NCBI GenBank assembly: GCA_907165135.1
Contig: OU015569.1
Span: 7,750,501 to 7,814,500 of the forward strand
DNA from: Oikopleura dioica
Lineage: Eukaryota > Chordata > Appendicularia > Copelata > Oikopleuridae
Direction of reading: 5' to 3'
Length of the DNA stretch: 64,000 nucleotides
The notes under the pieces are model-generated. The model was not told the DNA's origin. It ran no database searches and saw nothing but the letters and a program-made list of their open reading frames with translations. This document shows, piece by piece, positions 49,689 to 62,294 of the stretch (positions are counted from its first letter, which is position 1; every line of letters begins with the position of its first letter). The position numbers were made by a program, and so were the translations under genes.

Positions 49689-52600
49689 CGATATCTGGAT
49701 TTCGCGTTTGGAAGGAAAAACTCCTGTCTGCTTAGACGTATTCCTCTTCAAGTAAGGTTCGGTTCAGATAATCATAGTTTTATATGGAAAAAAGGGAAGC
49801 CGTCGCTAGTGGCGCGTCGACACGCCTGCGGCGCTGTTACCACACAAACACCCGCGACTTGATACGCCCGTAAGCGTGCTAGGCGGAATTAATAGAACTC
49901 GAATGTTCGAATTTTGTAATCTTTCATCACACGTCTAAATTTATATTTCTAGGATAATCATGATCAATATCCTCTTCCCCCGCCATTAATACGCGCGTGA
50001 AGTCAATATTTTAAGCCATGATAGTGAGATTATTTGAATTAATTTTACATCTGGATAACTTTACAATAACTGAGCTGCGATATTCTTTAAAACTATTGTT
50101 CAGCACCTGAAAGCCGGTTACGGATTAGCGGACATAAAAGATGAAAATTTGTAATTGAATAAAAACACATTTTTGTCACGGAGCTGTATCAAAAGCCCTA
50201 TTAGACCGCATAAAAAGGAACATACTAAAGATTGAACCTTTTTTCAACAAGTATATTTTTTCAGCGGATTTTCACCGCGATAGAATACATTTAAGTTAAT
50301 TCATATCTGTACGTTTCGCTCTCGCCGTTATTCGAATGGATAGATAAAGGCCAAAACTGCTTATTGTGATGAATTGAAAGGACAAAATTACGCTCTAGCA
50401 AGTATGAGTCCGGTCGAGTTCAGCGAAAAGAACTAAAAAGCTAGAGTGTAGAAAATGCTCAGGAAAGGGCTCATTTGGTTCGGGCTGATCGCACTGATCT
50501 CTTCCTAAACATCGTCACAAACAGCGCTAATGAATAAGTAAACGATTGATGGGGATGCAAAGGAGCTCATGTTTGTAGGAAAAGAGTTAAAATCTAATTT
50601 TGAAAAAACATCTCATGGAACATGAGCTTCGCAAAGTGTCTTTGATCCGCCGACCGGGCTGAACAAAGCGACGGGATTCACTCTTGAGAGGTTCCACAAG
50701 TTTTTTGCGAAAACAATTTTGATCCATTTCCTTGATGTTTATCCTTCTTAAAATTGCCTCGATTGCTCTTTAGTAAAGCTCATCCAACTCAAAACTTCAA
50801 ATCAACCTCTTCTTGCTTTTTGAAAATACTCTTTCGTAAAATTTTATTTTCGATATTTCGTAAGTGCATATCCAGAAAAGCAAGACAGATCCGCAAGCGC
50901 ATCGCAGCTGATGCGTAAAATTTGCTCTCCGATCAAAATAATAATCTCGAATTAGATAACCGTTTGAATTCGCAATTAACGCATTTGTGTATAAATTACT
51001 GCGCTGAAGAAGCTCACTTTTTCACAGTGAGTGTGTTGATCAAGCCAAGGTTCCATAATCGGAAAGCGTTAGGACTTGAAGAAAATTGGCAAAGGATAAA
51101 AATCACCCGCGGGGCGGCCTTAATTATCTTTACGCTGCCACGGTCGAGCATTGCGTGTTTGATGCTATTGTTTCGTTAATTTTGTAACTGTTCGATAATT
51201 ATATAATTGTCAGACTTGGAAGCGGCGCGATTTTTTCAACTCGTGCGAAGATGAGTCTTCTTTGAGCTTTTGTTCAAGTCGCTAAAGATAGTTTCGCTGA
51301 AGCAAATTCGCGGAACCGCTTCCACCGCTTTATCATAAAAGGCCTAGAAGATGAATATCTTGGGCAATTAACACGGGTGAATATGATTTTTTCGCGAAAA
51401 GTTTTTCAATTTTTTCCTTTTAAAGGAACCAGGAAATATGATAAATATCATATTAAAAAATGACGTCCGAAAATTACATGAATCCGAATCTATCAAAATA
51501 TTAAATCGACGATCATTTGTAATTTATTCAGGATACTATCGCAGTAAAGAGGGAATAAATTACTTTGCAGAAACGAAGAAAAAGTCTTTTTTGGGAATGG
51601 TTAGCGTCTATATTGTTTTAAGTCATTAGCAGTCTATTCAGAAGATAGCTGATCAGGTGGCCAGGAGATAAAATGTGGATTGCATCTTATTGTGGAAGTG
51701 AGCGCGATCAAATAGCTCGATGGGGCCGGGAAACACAACTTGAAATCATAATCACAGGGGATTACAGAGGTAATTGTCCCCCGATTTCCCATGGAGCTGC
51801 GCCTTGCTCAACCTGAGCAGATGTGCCCAAATACTTCAGAAGCAGTATTGTGCTCACAATTTCATTGTACCAAGCCTGGCTTATTTCAATCTCGCATATC
51901 AGCAAACCCCATTTCTAACAAACACACAAGTTCATTACGAGCTATTACTTACAGGCTATAAGCGTTCTCGTCAGTTATAAATGTAAACTCAGCCCGCTGG
52001 CCCTTGCGAATTCTGGTCGATAAGCTGAGTTCAACGACTTCGAGCCAGACCAGATGATGACTTTTGGACCGGAACTCGCAGTCGCAAGGTCTGCCCATCC
52101 TGCATTCTATAGGCTTAGTTCGATACTACTGACTCACCGTCAAAGAGAAGAGGCAAAGACGACTAACGCGTGCGTCTGCTAGCTCCACCGATCCTAGACA
52201 CGAAGCTGGTTAATGGTGATACCACTCAGACGTAAAAAACACCCTAGCTTTTTCCTCTTGACTCTTAGACTTTCTTTCAGAAGGCCTAGCCAATTCGCTT
52301 TGACGTCTTCGTTGAAAAAGACGTTTTAGACAGAGAAATCTTAAAGTCTGTCTTGTAACCTTAGTTGAATATTCTCCTCTGTAAAAAGCTACAGTCTTTA
52401 TGATGGTTTTTGATTCAGCCTAGCACTAAAATAGCCATGAATTAATCTCTCAGCGGAAAGCTTCCAGTTCGGATGCGCTGGCTAAGACGACAAGACCCTA
52501 CTTTCCGTGGAAATTTATGGCGAACGATGAAGCACAGCACGAACCACGCCATTGAACGTTTTTCTTCATGCCAGTTTTTCCACCCCAATGGGAGCCTCCC

Positions 52601-54027
52601 ATGAATACTAATAGTTTTGTTGTGTTTCAATGAGTTCAACTGATACATATAATATATTTGAATATTTAAAATCGGCTGATCATTTCGTTATGGCTAACTT
52701 TGATATTTTTTTTTTTAATTTTTGTTTGGTGGTCAGGACCCAGTCATCGGGTAAGGCTCTCTCAAGTTCGAAAAGAGTCACGAAAACATCTTCGAGAAGA
52801 ATAAGAATATGTCTAGTGAGCTAATGAATACTTCCCGAAGGCTCTAAACTCAGACGTCTGATATAAACTTCCATGAGGTCTGAGAGCCAGATCGTCTAAG
52901 TCCGCCACGCACATTTTAGACAACCAACGCTCTGCGGATATTGCTGGTCAGATGAAAATTAGCTGATGGAGATGATAGAAATCATCATCCTGTCGTAATG
53001 GACTCGCGAAACTTCGAGCTGTTATACCCAGACAGTTAATCACCATCAACACATCTGCTTACAGTCAAGACGCCTGCTATGAAGGAAAACGCTTAAAGGA
53101 AAAAGTAATGCTAGGATAAGTTAGCCGGGATGATTTTACTTAGAAGGGATAACAGGCTGAAATAACAGCAAGGGTGAAAAAAGAAATCTAGTTCCGAAGA
53201 ATCGCTTTGATATGCGTTCACGAACTCCTTATCGTGAAGCGTACATCCTTCTATCGAGGGTTAATTATAAAAGCTGCTTGGGATAAGAGGGTTTTGTCAA
53301 CACGGGTACCACCCGAGGTACTTGTCTTATCGCCTTCCCGATATTGTTAATTTTTGCTTCCGAATTCGAATCGCAGAAAGTTGCGAAAATAATCATATTC
53401 CAGGTTTCAGCAGAAGTTGGGTGCTCAGTGATGGCATCATTTGAAGACTACATAATTGATTTTCTTTTTGTTCAAATCGCGGCATTGCCAAGAACTGATC
53501 CCAAAATATCATTTCGCCACATTAATATATATTCAAAGGAGTGAGCAGTATGATCGTCGGACGGATGCATTTTGAACGACTAATTACAAAATCGAAAAAA
53601 CTCCAGCCGAGAAGACGAGTTCGAAATTGAAATCGATTGATCATTTCCGATTATCCAAAAACCTCATCTGTACTGATTACTTAATTAATATTTATCAAAC
53701 GACGGCTAAAAATCACTCTCCAAACTTACCAACTTGGATTGTCCAATCCTATTTTACTCATAAATGGTTTGGGATAAATCAGCAGTGAAACAATGAAGCG
53801 AGTTCTTGAAAATATGATTTCAAACGACCGTTGAAAAACAGAGCTGATCTGCGATTATTACGCAGCGCGAAATCAGTTTGGCCCGAGCGGTTGTTTTTCA
53901 ATGAATTCCATTTATGTTTTGAGATTTGCGTTGCTTACACGTTTTTTTTTTACTTTTCAGTTTCTATTTTCCGTTTTTATTTTGAGTTCTTCACTGCACG
54001 ACACCTCACGGAAATAATCACCAGAAT
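49689..54027. other. 4.3-kb gene-poor region upstream of DMBX
   Basis: Short frames (for example 50922-51179, 51438-51629, 54249 is beyond) have no recognisable domain. The sequence is mostly unique by eye, with a few palindromes (GTACCACCCGAGGTAC near 53307). In a genome this compact, such a gap next to a developmental homeobox gene suggests regulatory DNA. Confidence 0.5.
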
Positions 54028-56077
54028 ATGGGCAACGTACTAAGTGGCCGGCAAAGGTATTAAACGCTTTTTTGGAAAATATTATTTAATAATTATAAAA
54101 AGCAAAAGATAACTGTAAGCAATAGACATTAGCCAAAAATACTAATCTTCTATAAAAAGAGTCGATCATAAATATCATCGTTTGTGTTTCCCATTTGTCG
54201 CGCATAGATTTTCCTGAGAGGAGAAGCTGATCTTCTTAGCCTGTCTAGATGGAAATGTTACGATTTAATCCGTCATCGATCATTCGAGAGTGTTCTATCT
54301 TATCCTCTCAGAATTACTTTAATATCGAGTCATCTTTTCACATAGAAATGCATCTTTCGCTTCCATCGGCGGCAAAAAGCGCGGGGATAGGAATGGGAGA
54401 CGGAATTAGTAACGTAACATTCTTGATTGCGAATGGAAGGATTTATTAAACCCTCCCAAAGCATGTCATCCCGCAATTACGAACGACGCTCGCAAAAGAT
54501 GCCTTATCGGCGTGTGTTACAACTCTGCTTGAATTTTTTAATAATGTTATTTGGGCGTCAATAACCCTCAAGATCTATTCGTAACGCGCGGCAGTGTCGA
54601 GCATGCTCTGGAGCTTGAGGATGCTCCTGTCGAAATTCAGAAGAAATTCGGATGGAGCCAGTGGGACAAATCAATCAACATCTACATAAAAGTAACAAGA
54701 CTGTAATCGCAAATAATTAGCAGGAATTTAAGTCGGACGCGTTGACGATTCACCGACGGCCGATTTCGCAGTCGACAGACTGTGCGCGCGGCAAGTATGG
54801 ATATAGAGAAGGCCTTCACATTTGGGAGATTGTTTGGACGAGTAACCAACGCGGAACTCATGCTGTGGTCGGTGTCGCTACTGAAAAAGCCCCGACTCGA
54901 AAGGTAAAACGTTTTATTTTCCTATCGTTTTTGATAAAATTAGCCCAAAGAGTTAGAAGATTTCACGAGGTACACCTTACGAAAATAACGTTATTTTCAA
55001 ATGGCCTTCTAACAAAACTTGATTCAGAAAAAATACTTTCGTTTTGTAATAAAAAATATTTCAAGATCGGATATTGCGCGCTTGTTGGAAGTTGTAACCA
55101 AACATGGGGGTGGGACTTGGGGAGAAACGCACTCCGTCATGATGGTGAGGTTGTTGCTCCTGCTTGCCTTGCAAGGTTGGCTCTTTCTTTTTTTATCATA
55201 AAATAACGGTTATTTTACAGTTCAAATAACAACGACGGCGAGAACCATAATAAGCTTTCTTATCCTCCGCTGGACGACTACGATACGAATTTCATTGTGC
55301 CTACGAAATTCTTATGTGTACTTGATATGGACGCTGGAACACTGGGATTCATCGCGGATGGACAATGGCTGGGAACAGCGTTTACAGGTCTCAACAAAGT
55401 CCGGGACGAAGACGGAGAACAATCGCGTCTCTACCCGATTGTAAGCTGCGTTTGGGTTTGGGTCCTTGATTTATATCCACAATAACAGTCATAAAGTTTG
55501 GGTGTTCTCTGTATATAATATAAAGTATATTAGGGTTTAGGCTAGACAAAAAGTTAAATTTCCTTCTGCTTCAAGTCAGATCATGTCAAGTATCCTCATT
55601 CGGGGTCACTGTGAGGTAACGATGCGATATGTCAATGGACTCCAATCAAACCCGCTTTCGCTAAAGGTAAAATTCCTTTTATTTATTAGGCATTTTGCTA
55701 TAATATACTTGTTTAAATTAAATACGAGCACACATGCTAGGAATTTGCGCGACGATCAGTGCGCGAGTCGTTACCACAGATGCGCGGAAGAGGCAAGCAG
55801 GAGAATATTCATCTCCCTCCCAAGCTGGCCAACTACTGTAAAGACTACGGGCTTGGTTTCGACGTTCGCAACAAAGCTAGCTATCGATATAAGTTTGATC
55901 TTGCGGAAGAACCAGGTAAACAGTTAACACAAATTTATCAGAAACCAATCTTTAGAAACCATTTCTTACATAGAAGATTCATCGGAGTTTTCCCTCGAAC
56001 TCTCCAATCGAATCGAAATGAACTCGGCCTCAATCATGCGTAGGAGCTCGATTAGATTCGTCGACTCAAATTTTTAG
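54028..56077 (+). CDS. SPSB: SPRY-domain SOCS-box protein (SPSB1/4-like)
   Basis: Substrate receptor of Cullin-RING ubiquitin ligases; the SPRY domain binds short peptides in targets. It starts MGNVLSGRQR at 54028 (compare MGQKVTGG in SPSB1). Later exons give HRRPISQSTDCARGKYGYRE, GLHIWEIVWTSNQRGTHAVV, IGYCALVGSCNQTWGWDLGR, FLCVLDMDAGTLGFIADGQW and GHCEVTMRYVNGL, all colinear with SPSB1. The SOCS-box region follows as FARRSVRESLPQMRG..IHLPPKLANYCKDYG. A non-conserved tail continues to TAG 56075-56077, longer than in vertebrates. An insertion (VRDEDGEQSR) lies in the SPRY loop. First introns are long (54054-54540). Confidence 0.9.
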
Positions 56078-56531
56078 TTAACCTCAATCTTAATTTTATC
56101 AACCGAATTTTATCAGTGGATCTAATCAATCTCCTACGAATCAATATCTAGCTGAAGAAGACGTCCCTGTATCTTCTGATTTCTTGTAACCTGCAAGAAT
56201 ATTTTAATAATGAAACACTACCACAAATTTGTAGAAATGATTTGTATTGTACAGTGTAAAATTATCAAAGTTGTCTGATTCGTGTCTCGACTCTAGAGCA
56301 AACAGATGGGATCAATGTCGGACCACTCGCATATCTGGTTCTATAATAAAGGTTAATATCACATAAATTATCAGTAAATAGATTCTTTTTTTATGTTATT
56401 TTCATCACGGAATCGAAAAGCTCACTCCAGTTCCATATAAGGCGCCATGATTACGAATTCTCCTTGAAATGTTAATTACTCCCGCTTTGGTTGAATTATA
56501 TTGAAACATTATTTCCTGTTTTGGCAAGGAT

Positions 56532-58180
56532 TCAAAATAACAATAAAAAAATCAGACTGAGTAGATCCTTATTTAGAGTCGAAATTTCAGACATTACCTG
56601 ACAAGAACAAGTTATTCTTTTCATTCTTCCGCTACATCTTCCCTTGCAAAGTGAGTTGTGGACGAAGTTATTTCCATCCATTTTTGAGCACTTGAAATGT
56701 TGGATCTCTTCTGGAAGCGCAGCACATGTTTCGCTCGACGTCACAGTAGTTATGGCTAAATTTGGGGTTGTCGTTGTAATGCCAACATTTGACGTGTCGT
56801 TGGTAGAAGATAAATTCTCGCATTTTTGCAGACTTGTCTTTCCCTTCCATGAACATTTTCCCTAAATTGGAAATTCGAGTGACAATCAATGCAGGTTTGA
56901 CAATTTAGGTATAACTTATAAGTTATAACTATCGTAACATGAAGTTTCCAGGAGCTTACATTTTTACATTTACACTCAGCAGTGTATTTTCTAAATTTTC
57001 CTCTTGACTCGCAGTCGAAAGAACACTTCTGCTTGTTCAGATTTGATTCCATTGAACAAGACCAGTGGTCCTGCTCTTCTAGAGCAGCGCACGAAGCAGG
57101 AGCAGTCACTGTTTGAGTGGTTGACGTTGTGGTCGGGATTGTGTTCGGGCCGGTTGTAGTTGTGCCAGATATTAGGGACTCGCACTCTGAGGGGAAAATA
57201 ATACTTCCACCGCCGTCAAGTTTGCCGGACCAGTTCCATTTACAAGAACCCTGAAGAATGTTGGGTAAAGATTGATGCTGAAAAATACCTTTCGACACTG
57301 GCATGAAGCTCGATATTTTTTTGAAGGGCAGGTGATCTTGCAAGTCTGCCTGTCGATGTTCGCGTCTTTTTTGCAGTCCCAAAGGCCGTCTTGATTTTCG
57401 TAAGGCAGTGGAGGACAAACTTCTCGTTGAGGAGTAGTTGTGGTTTGAACGGTTGTCGAAACATTTGGATCAGCAGTTGTAAATGCACATTCCGGAAAGT
57501 CCTTTTCTTTTTGCCAGCCGCAAGTTTTGCCTTTTTTGCAAACGCATTTTGTTTTGAATTTAGCGCAACTTGACTCACAAACTGTATTCTTGGTAAAAGC
57601 AAAGCCGTCTTTATCTTCCCCTCGACACTGCCAGTTTTCAGGATAATATGGCAATGGTGGACAGAACTCAAACGAGGGCTCAAACTCTGTCGTACTTGTT
57701 GAGCTGGCTGATGTTGTGGTTGTGGTCGTCGTAGTTGTAGTGGTACTCTTCGCTGTGGTTGTAGTCGTGGTTGTAGATGTAGTTGTCGTCGTTGTTGTAG
57801 TCGATGTTGTTGTAGTTGTAGTTGTCGTCGTAGACGTTGTCGAAGAGGGAGATGGTTTATCAGTATTTGCCGCCCAGGTTGTTGTTGTCCAAGCTTCAGT
57901 GACAGTTGTAGTACCATCTTCGATAACATCCCAGACTGGTTTAGTCGGCTCAGGTGCTGGCGCTTTTGTCGCCAGGACGAGTATGCTCACAGACTTTCCA
58001 TGTTTCATAGGAAAATTAGAAAAGCTGCCTCTAAATCGAGATGACGCAACATTTCTGGAGGATTCCTGTGCCGGGGTGAAGCCAGAGCTCGACACAGCTG
58101 CGACGCGCTTGACTGCGGTATCGGACTTCTGCCAGGATCCACCGTTGCTTGTCTCGAACTGTGATCTGGATTCTGGTTCT
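56532..58180 (-). CDS. threonine-rich, mucin-like secreted protein with repeated cysteine modules
   Basis: The N-terminal part (ETSNGGSWQKSDTAVKRVAA, about 58160-57980) is followed by a long Thr tract encoded by ACN repeats (57850-57700). At least four modules of 45-60 residues come next, each with CPPLPY..W.C / C..C / C.C spacing (CPPLPYYPENWQC, CPPLPYENQDGLWDC, CAALEEQDHWSC, CAALPEEIQHFKC). Modules are separated by Thr/Pro linkers, so the protein is probably heavily O-glycosylated and extracellular. No signal peptide could be placed, so the 5' end is missing or unresolved. Comparable Thr-rich proteins occur in larvacean house secretions, but identity with a known oikosin cannot be claimed. 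Confidence 0.6.
57700..57850. repeat. ACN-type microsatellite encoding polythreonine
   Basis: Tandem GTx/GTN triplets on plus (ACN on minus) encode the Thr tract of the mucin-like gene. The plus-strand polyvaline frame is only its shadow. Confidence 0.9.
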
Positions 58181-58317
58181 TATACGTTCACTATTTAGAT
58201 ATTAACTCTTTCAACTAATCAAATATTTCAAGCCGCTTATAAAGCTAGGACTCGTTATCAATAACTAGCGCTAGGATATATTCACAGGAGGGTATTTGAT
58301 TTGTTTAAGACCTTTCG

Positions 58318-58850
58318 TCAAAGAAATAAAAACCAATTCCTTGCAAATTTCTTTGCTTTCGCTTCTAATTCTGCATTTCTTTCTTCTAGCGATTGCAAAT
58401 AGAATTTAACGTCAAAATCTTCTTCATCCTTAGGTATCCACGACTCCGTGGAGATCCCGACATCGCCCAGCATTCCTTTCCCAATGCTGCCAATTCGCGC
58501 AAGCTCTGATTTTTCTTCTATGAAACCGTGGTATCGCTCTTTCCGAATGTCATTCTGCTTTCGGTGTGTTCGAAAGTTGTCCAGCATCTGTCTGTATTTT
58601 GCAGTTGCTTCTGTCAAAACATCACGAATCGGTGCTGCGAATTCTATCCGGAAAGCTGAGTTCATTTGGCGCAGCTCTCCATCATCGAGAAATTCCGATG
58701 AGCTGAGACAGGGGCGCTCCATTGGCTCGGAGCTGGCTTTAAGTGCTGTCAGATCGCCGAAGGTTACCGAAGGGCAGCGATTTGATATGTATTCAGTCAA
58801 TGATTCTAACCGTCGAACTAATTGACAAGCTTCCTGAATAATATTATCAT
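58318..58850 (-). CDS. coiled-coil protein, uncharacterised
   Basis: Open frame ending KFARNWFLFL at 58318. It contains IIQEACQLVRRLESLTEYIS, a proline/serine segment, AFRIEFAAPIRDVLTEATAK, and a terminal coiled coil (YLQSLEERNAELEAKAKKFA). No usable ATG at the 5' end of the frame, so an upstream exon is missing. No family recognised. Confidence 0.5.
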
Positions 58851-59289
58851 TTAATGTGCACGTCGCATAATGTAAGGCAATGCCTTTTCCTTGATCCCTT
58901 GTAATCTATCCGTACGCAATTTTACGGTGCCAACCACTTTCTAAAGTGAAACGATTGAAAGATTTTAGTGGGAAAGTACGGTTTAGTAAATAAAATGACA
59001 GTTTCTCAACAGTGACGTAAGAGGAAAGTCTACCAGGAGAGTCTGAATAAAAATCGACTGGCGGCTGTTACACTGGTAGAGTCTAACACTGAAAGATTGC
59101 CGTCATCAAGAATAAATATTTTTCTGTCAGGGATCTGAGGCTTTGAAATCTCATCCTCATATAAAACAAGTTATCTCAAGCTCACCTCATTCTTTGGAAA
59201 CTGGACGTAAGAACATGGAAACAGTTTCAAGTCACAATCCAGATTGCGCCCTTTTTCGAGTTCAAGACTAATCGACGATTAGTAATCGT

Positions 59290-59686
59290 CTAATAGATAG
59301 CTAACAAGTAAAAGTATGATTCAAAAGTTATTCTTTCGAAGATCCATATTTTGAGACTCTTTCCTTCATTGATTCTTGAGATATCTTCAAGAATCTCATC
59401 AAATATTTTTTGTCCATTTTCTCTATCTCTTGCATTATATGATCTCGCAGTGAAAAAAACAGAACCTCGTTCAGCCAACGATCTGAATTTGCAGAGATCC
59501 TCCGATTCTTCTGCTTCTTCAATTTCATAGTTAAAATATTCGTAGTCTGTGGCTTCTTCATATTCAAGCATATACTCTTGCAGACCGCCAAACTCAGCAT
59601 TCAGTACACCCAGACCAAAAGCAGCAACTAAGATAAATTAGTTCGGAAATCATTGAATTGTCGTCGAATTTACCTGCAAGCCTCAT
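59290..59686 (-). CDS. small secreted acidic protein
   Basis: Two exons. ATG 59686 (MRLA) is joined across a short intron to VAAFGLGVLNAEFGG, giving a compact signal peptide. The mature part is very acidic and tyrosine-rich (YMLEYEEATDYEYFNYEIEE). One cysteine only. About 110 residues. Family not recognised. Confidence 0.6.
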
Positions 59687-60735
59687 TTTCGGTCAATCAA
59701 CTCAGAAGTTATCAAATATATAAAAATCTCTACAAAAGTACAAATAAAAGATAAGCGGGGTAGTTATGAAAATAACCGGGAATAAATGCTGCGATTTTTT
59801 ATGAATTTTCAGAGGGCGCCGGAGACTTACTATAGGTGGCGCCTATGAAATATTTGATAAGGCTAGCGATTCCTTCCTTATCATTAAAATAAAATCCTTT
59901 CCTCAACACCGATATGGTCTAATATTCCGAAGTATGCCACGAACACACACACCATAGTCTGACTAAGTAGTTCCGTTGATATATATTTTATGACAATCAT
60001 CTTTTTATAAAAAAGCTATTTATGGAAAAATCAATCTCTCCAAGAGATTCTCTCGTATCAGCAGGATATGCTCTTGAAACTTCAATTCGGACAACGTCCA
60101 CTTTGTTAGGAACAGAGCTTTTTGGAAGCTGAAAGATCAAATTTGACAATATGCTGTAAATAATAAATGCACCTTTTGCGCAAAATAGTTGAGATAGATC
60201 GTCCTTGAGTGCAAAGTTTCTAAGTATGATTATCGCTCTCCATGCTCTTCTAACTCCTCAACAGGCGTGATATCCAGAGAGACCAAAAACTAAAATACCC
60301 TTTTTCGCAGGGTCTATTAACAAAAAACAGGAAAGAGAAAAGGTACGTTTCTCCATAAAAGCAAACGTTTGCATTTAATAAAAACATGAATTATGTTAGT
60401 GCGGCAAGCATATGTGGCCTATGATTTGTGCGTAATATACACGCCGAAATAAAATTATAGGATCGTCGCAAATTTCGATAGCGTTTAATATAGATCTCTA
60501 TGAATGAAAATTATATTTTCGTGTTAATCAAGTAACACACGAGATATTTATAGAATCGTCATTTTGGATAGATTTCAATTATACCTATAATTTAGATAAA
60601 AATCTGTTAGACCTGAAAATACTTAAGAGATAACCTTGCAACTCACTGGTTGAAGCGCACGTTGTAGGGTCTTAACTCCAATAAAATCTTGATATAGAAT
60701 TTCTTCAAAACGAGGTACAAACGCTCTTTTTAGAG
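59687..60735. other. intergenic, likely troponin C promoter
   Basis: AT-rich with no gene seen. Contains poly-A/T tracts and presumably the muscle promoter of the adjacent troponin C gene. Confidence 0.4.
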
Positions 60736-61357
60736 ATGGATGAGGAGGATCTGGCTAAGATCGCCTCCCTTTCGGAGGCACAAAAAACCGAGTTCCGTGC
60801 TGCCTTCGATATCTTCGTCGATGATCCAGAAGAGGATGCTATCTCTGCTAACAACTTGAACCGACTTTTCGCCATGTTGGGCCAAACACCTACCCCAGAA
60901 GAGCTCAAAGAAATGGTTGAAGAAATCGATGTCGACGGGTAATGATTTTTGCTAATTTGAATGATAACAAGGAGACTTATGACTGGGTTTTGCTGACCAC
61001 ACTTTTAGCTCTGGATCTATTGATTTCGACGAATTTTGCCTTATGATGGTCAAGCAATTGGAAGCGGAGCAGGAAGAAAAGATTCCAGAGCGACCAGAGA
61101 AAGAACTCGCTGACGCTTTTAAAATTATTGACTCCAAACTTGATTCTAAGATTGACTGGGACGAACTCAAGGCTGCTCTTACTGCTACTGGTGAACAGTT
61201 TGAGGTAAAAACTAGTCCATTATTGACCAAGATCTATTTTTTTTTTCAGGACTGGGAAGTTGACGAGATCATGCGAGACGGAGACAAAAACACTGACTGG
61301 ACTTTGGACTACGATGAATTCATCAATATGATGAAATCAGTTCCCCAATCTGTCTGA
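60736..61357 (+). CDS. TNNC: troponin C
   Basis: Muscle calcium sensor of the thin filament. MDEEDLAKIASLSEAQKTEF opens the N-helix. Three exons: 60736-60940, about 61010-61204 and about 61250-61357. Four EF-hand positions can be aligned. Site I (FVDDPEEDAISANNL) is expanded as in cardiac-type troponin C and probably does not bind calcium. Site II (DVDGSGSIDFDE) is canonical. Site III (DSKLDSKIDWDE) has Lys at position 3. Site IV (DKNTDWTLDYDE) keeps acidic ligands but has Trp in place of the usual Gly at position 6. Ends MKSVPQSV, TGA 61355-61357. Confidence 0.94.
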
Positions 61358-61602
61358 GAAACTTCATGTGCCATTCTTTTCTAAACCTGAAACAAATAAC
61401 TCGCCCCATCACACTATCTTTCCCAAATTCTGTTCCGCGGCTTTTTAACTCGTCTCGTTTATTAAATTATCTGCAGATTCTTTAGTATAATAAATTTGAA
61501 TTTTTTGTATTTTTGTTTATTTCGAGAATGGTGCTGTAAGTCACACTAAAATTGAGTGACTCATCAAACTTGTAGGTGGTTTTTTCCATAAAGGTAGGAT
61601 AG

Positions 61603-61816
61603 TTATATAACTATAATATTCTCATCATCGAGGCTAGTGAGATCGATTATTTCGCGTTGCTGACGCCTCTCGACAACCTGGAAAAATTTTAAAAATACTT
61701 CAAATATGAAGACTTACCTGACCTTCTTTCCAGGCCTTAGTTTTTACGGGTACCCGGCGCTGTAATTGTATCTTCGGTGGTTTAGATACCCTTATCTTTT
61801 TGGTAATCTCTTGCAT
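61603..61816 (-). CDS. 57-residue basic protein with a SUMO-interacting-like motif
   Basis: Two exons: MQEITKKIRVSKPPKIQLQ... (from ATG 61816), and, after an intron of about 45 nt with GTAAGT donor and TTTTCCAG acceptor, VVERRQQREIIDLTSLDD...IIVI with TAA 61605-61603. The basic N-terminus is followed by IIDLT flanked by Asp/Glu, a classical SUMO-interacting motif. Perfect splice sites support it as a gene, though it is tiny. Function unknown. Confidence 0.55.
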
Positions 61817-62294
61817 TGTACTTCTAAAAACGTTAACCTTTAACTTTTGAATGATCCAACTTGAATCTAGATATAAATTGAAAAGGTAAGGCTCAACAGT
61901 GTGTTCAAGTCTCTTAAAATGTGAAAAAATATTTGTCGTTATCTAAAGTCTGGCTGCGGACGCTTTCGCGTCTTTTGTAAATAAAATAACTTTGCTTTCT
62001 CACATAATAAAATTTTAAAAACAATGTTCAGCCAGCATCGTTAAATATTCCCTTGATGTTAAATCGGGAGGGCGCCCATTTTCCCTTCTTATTTCCCTTT
62101 TCTTACTCATAATCCATGATTCATTACTCATTGAGTAATACTCAATGCATAATTTTATGAAGTTTTACCTGTTGCCTCAGGCAAGGTAGTCATTTTATTG
62201 ATAAGAATGAGAGTTACAGAATCGGAAAAAAATTTCCTAGATTTTTCTTGTCGAAAATACGATTGGAATTTACAAGGTAAAGAATAAGTGAAAA
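61817..62294. other. intergenic, no gene
   Basis: AT-rich spacer with short direct ATTACTCATTGAGTAATACTC-type near-palindromic bases around 62125-62150. No coding sequence recognised. Confidence 0.4.

Noticed and set aside
53146-53160. GGGATAACAGGCTGA, identical to a conserved large-subunit rRNA stretch
   Set aside because: Only about 15 bases match and the flanks share nothing with rRNA, so it is probably chance.
57716-58198. Plus-strand frame made largely of valine
   Set aside because: It is the complement of the ACN polythreonine tract in the minus-strand mucin-like gene.
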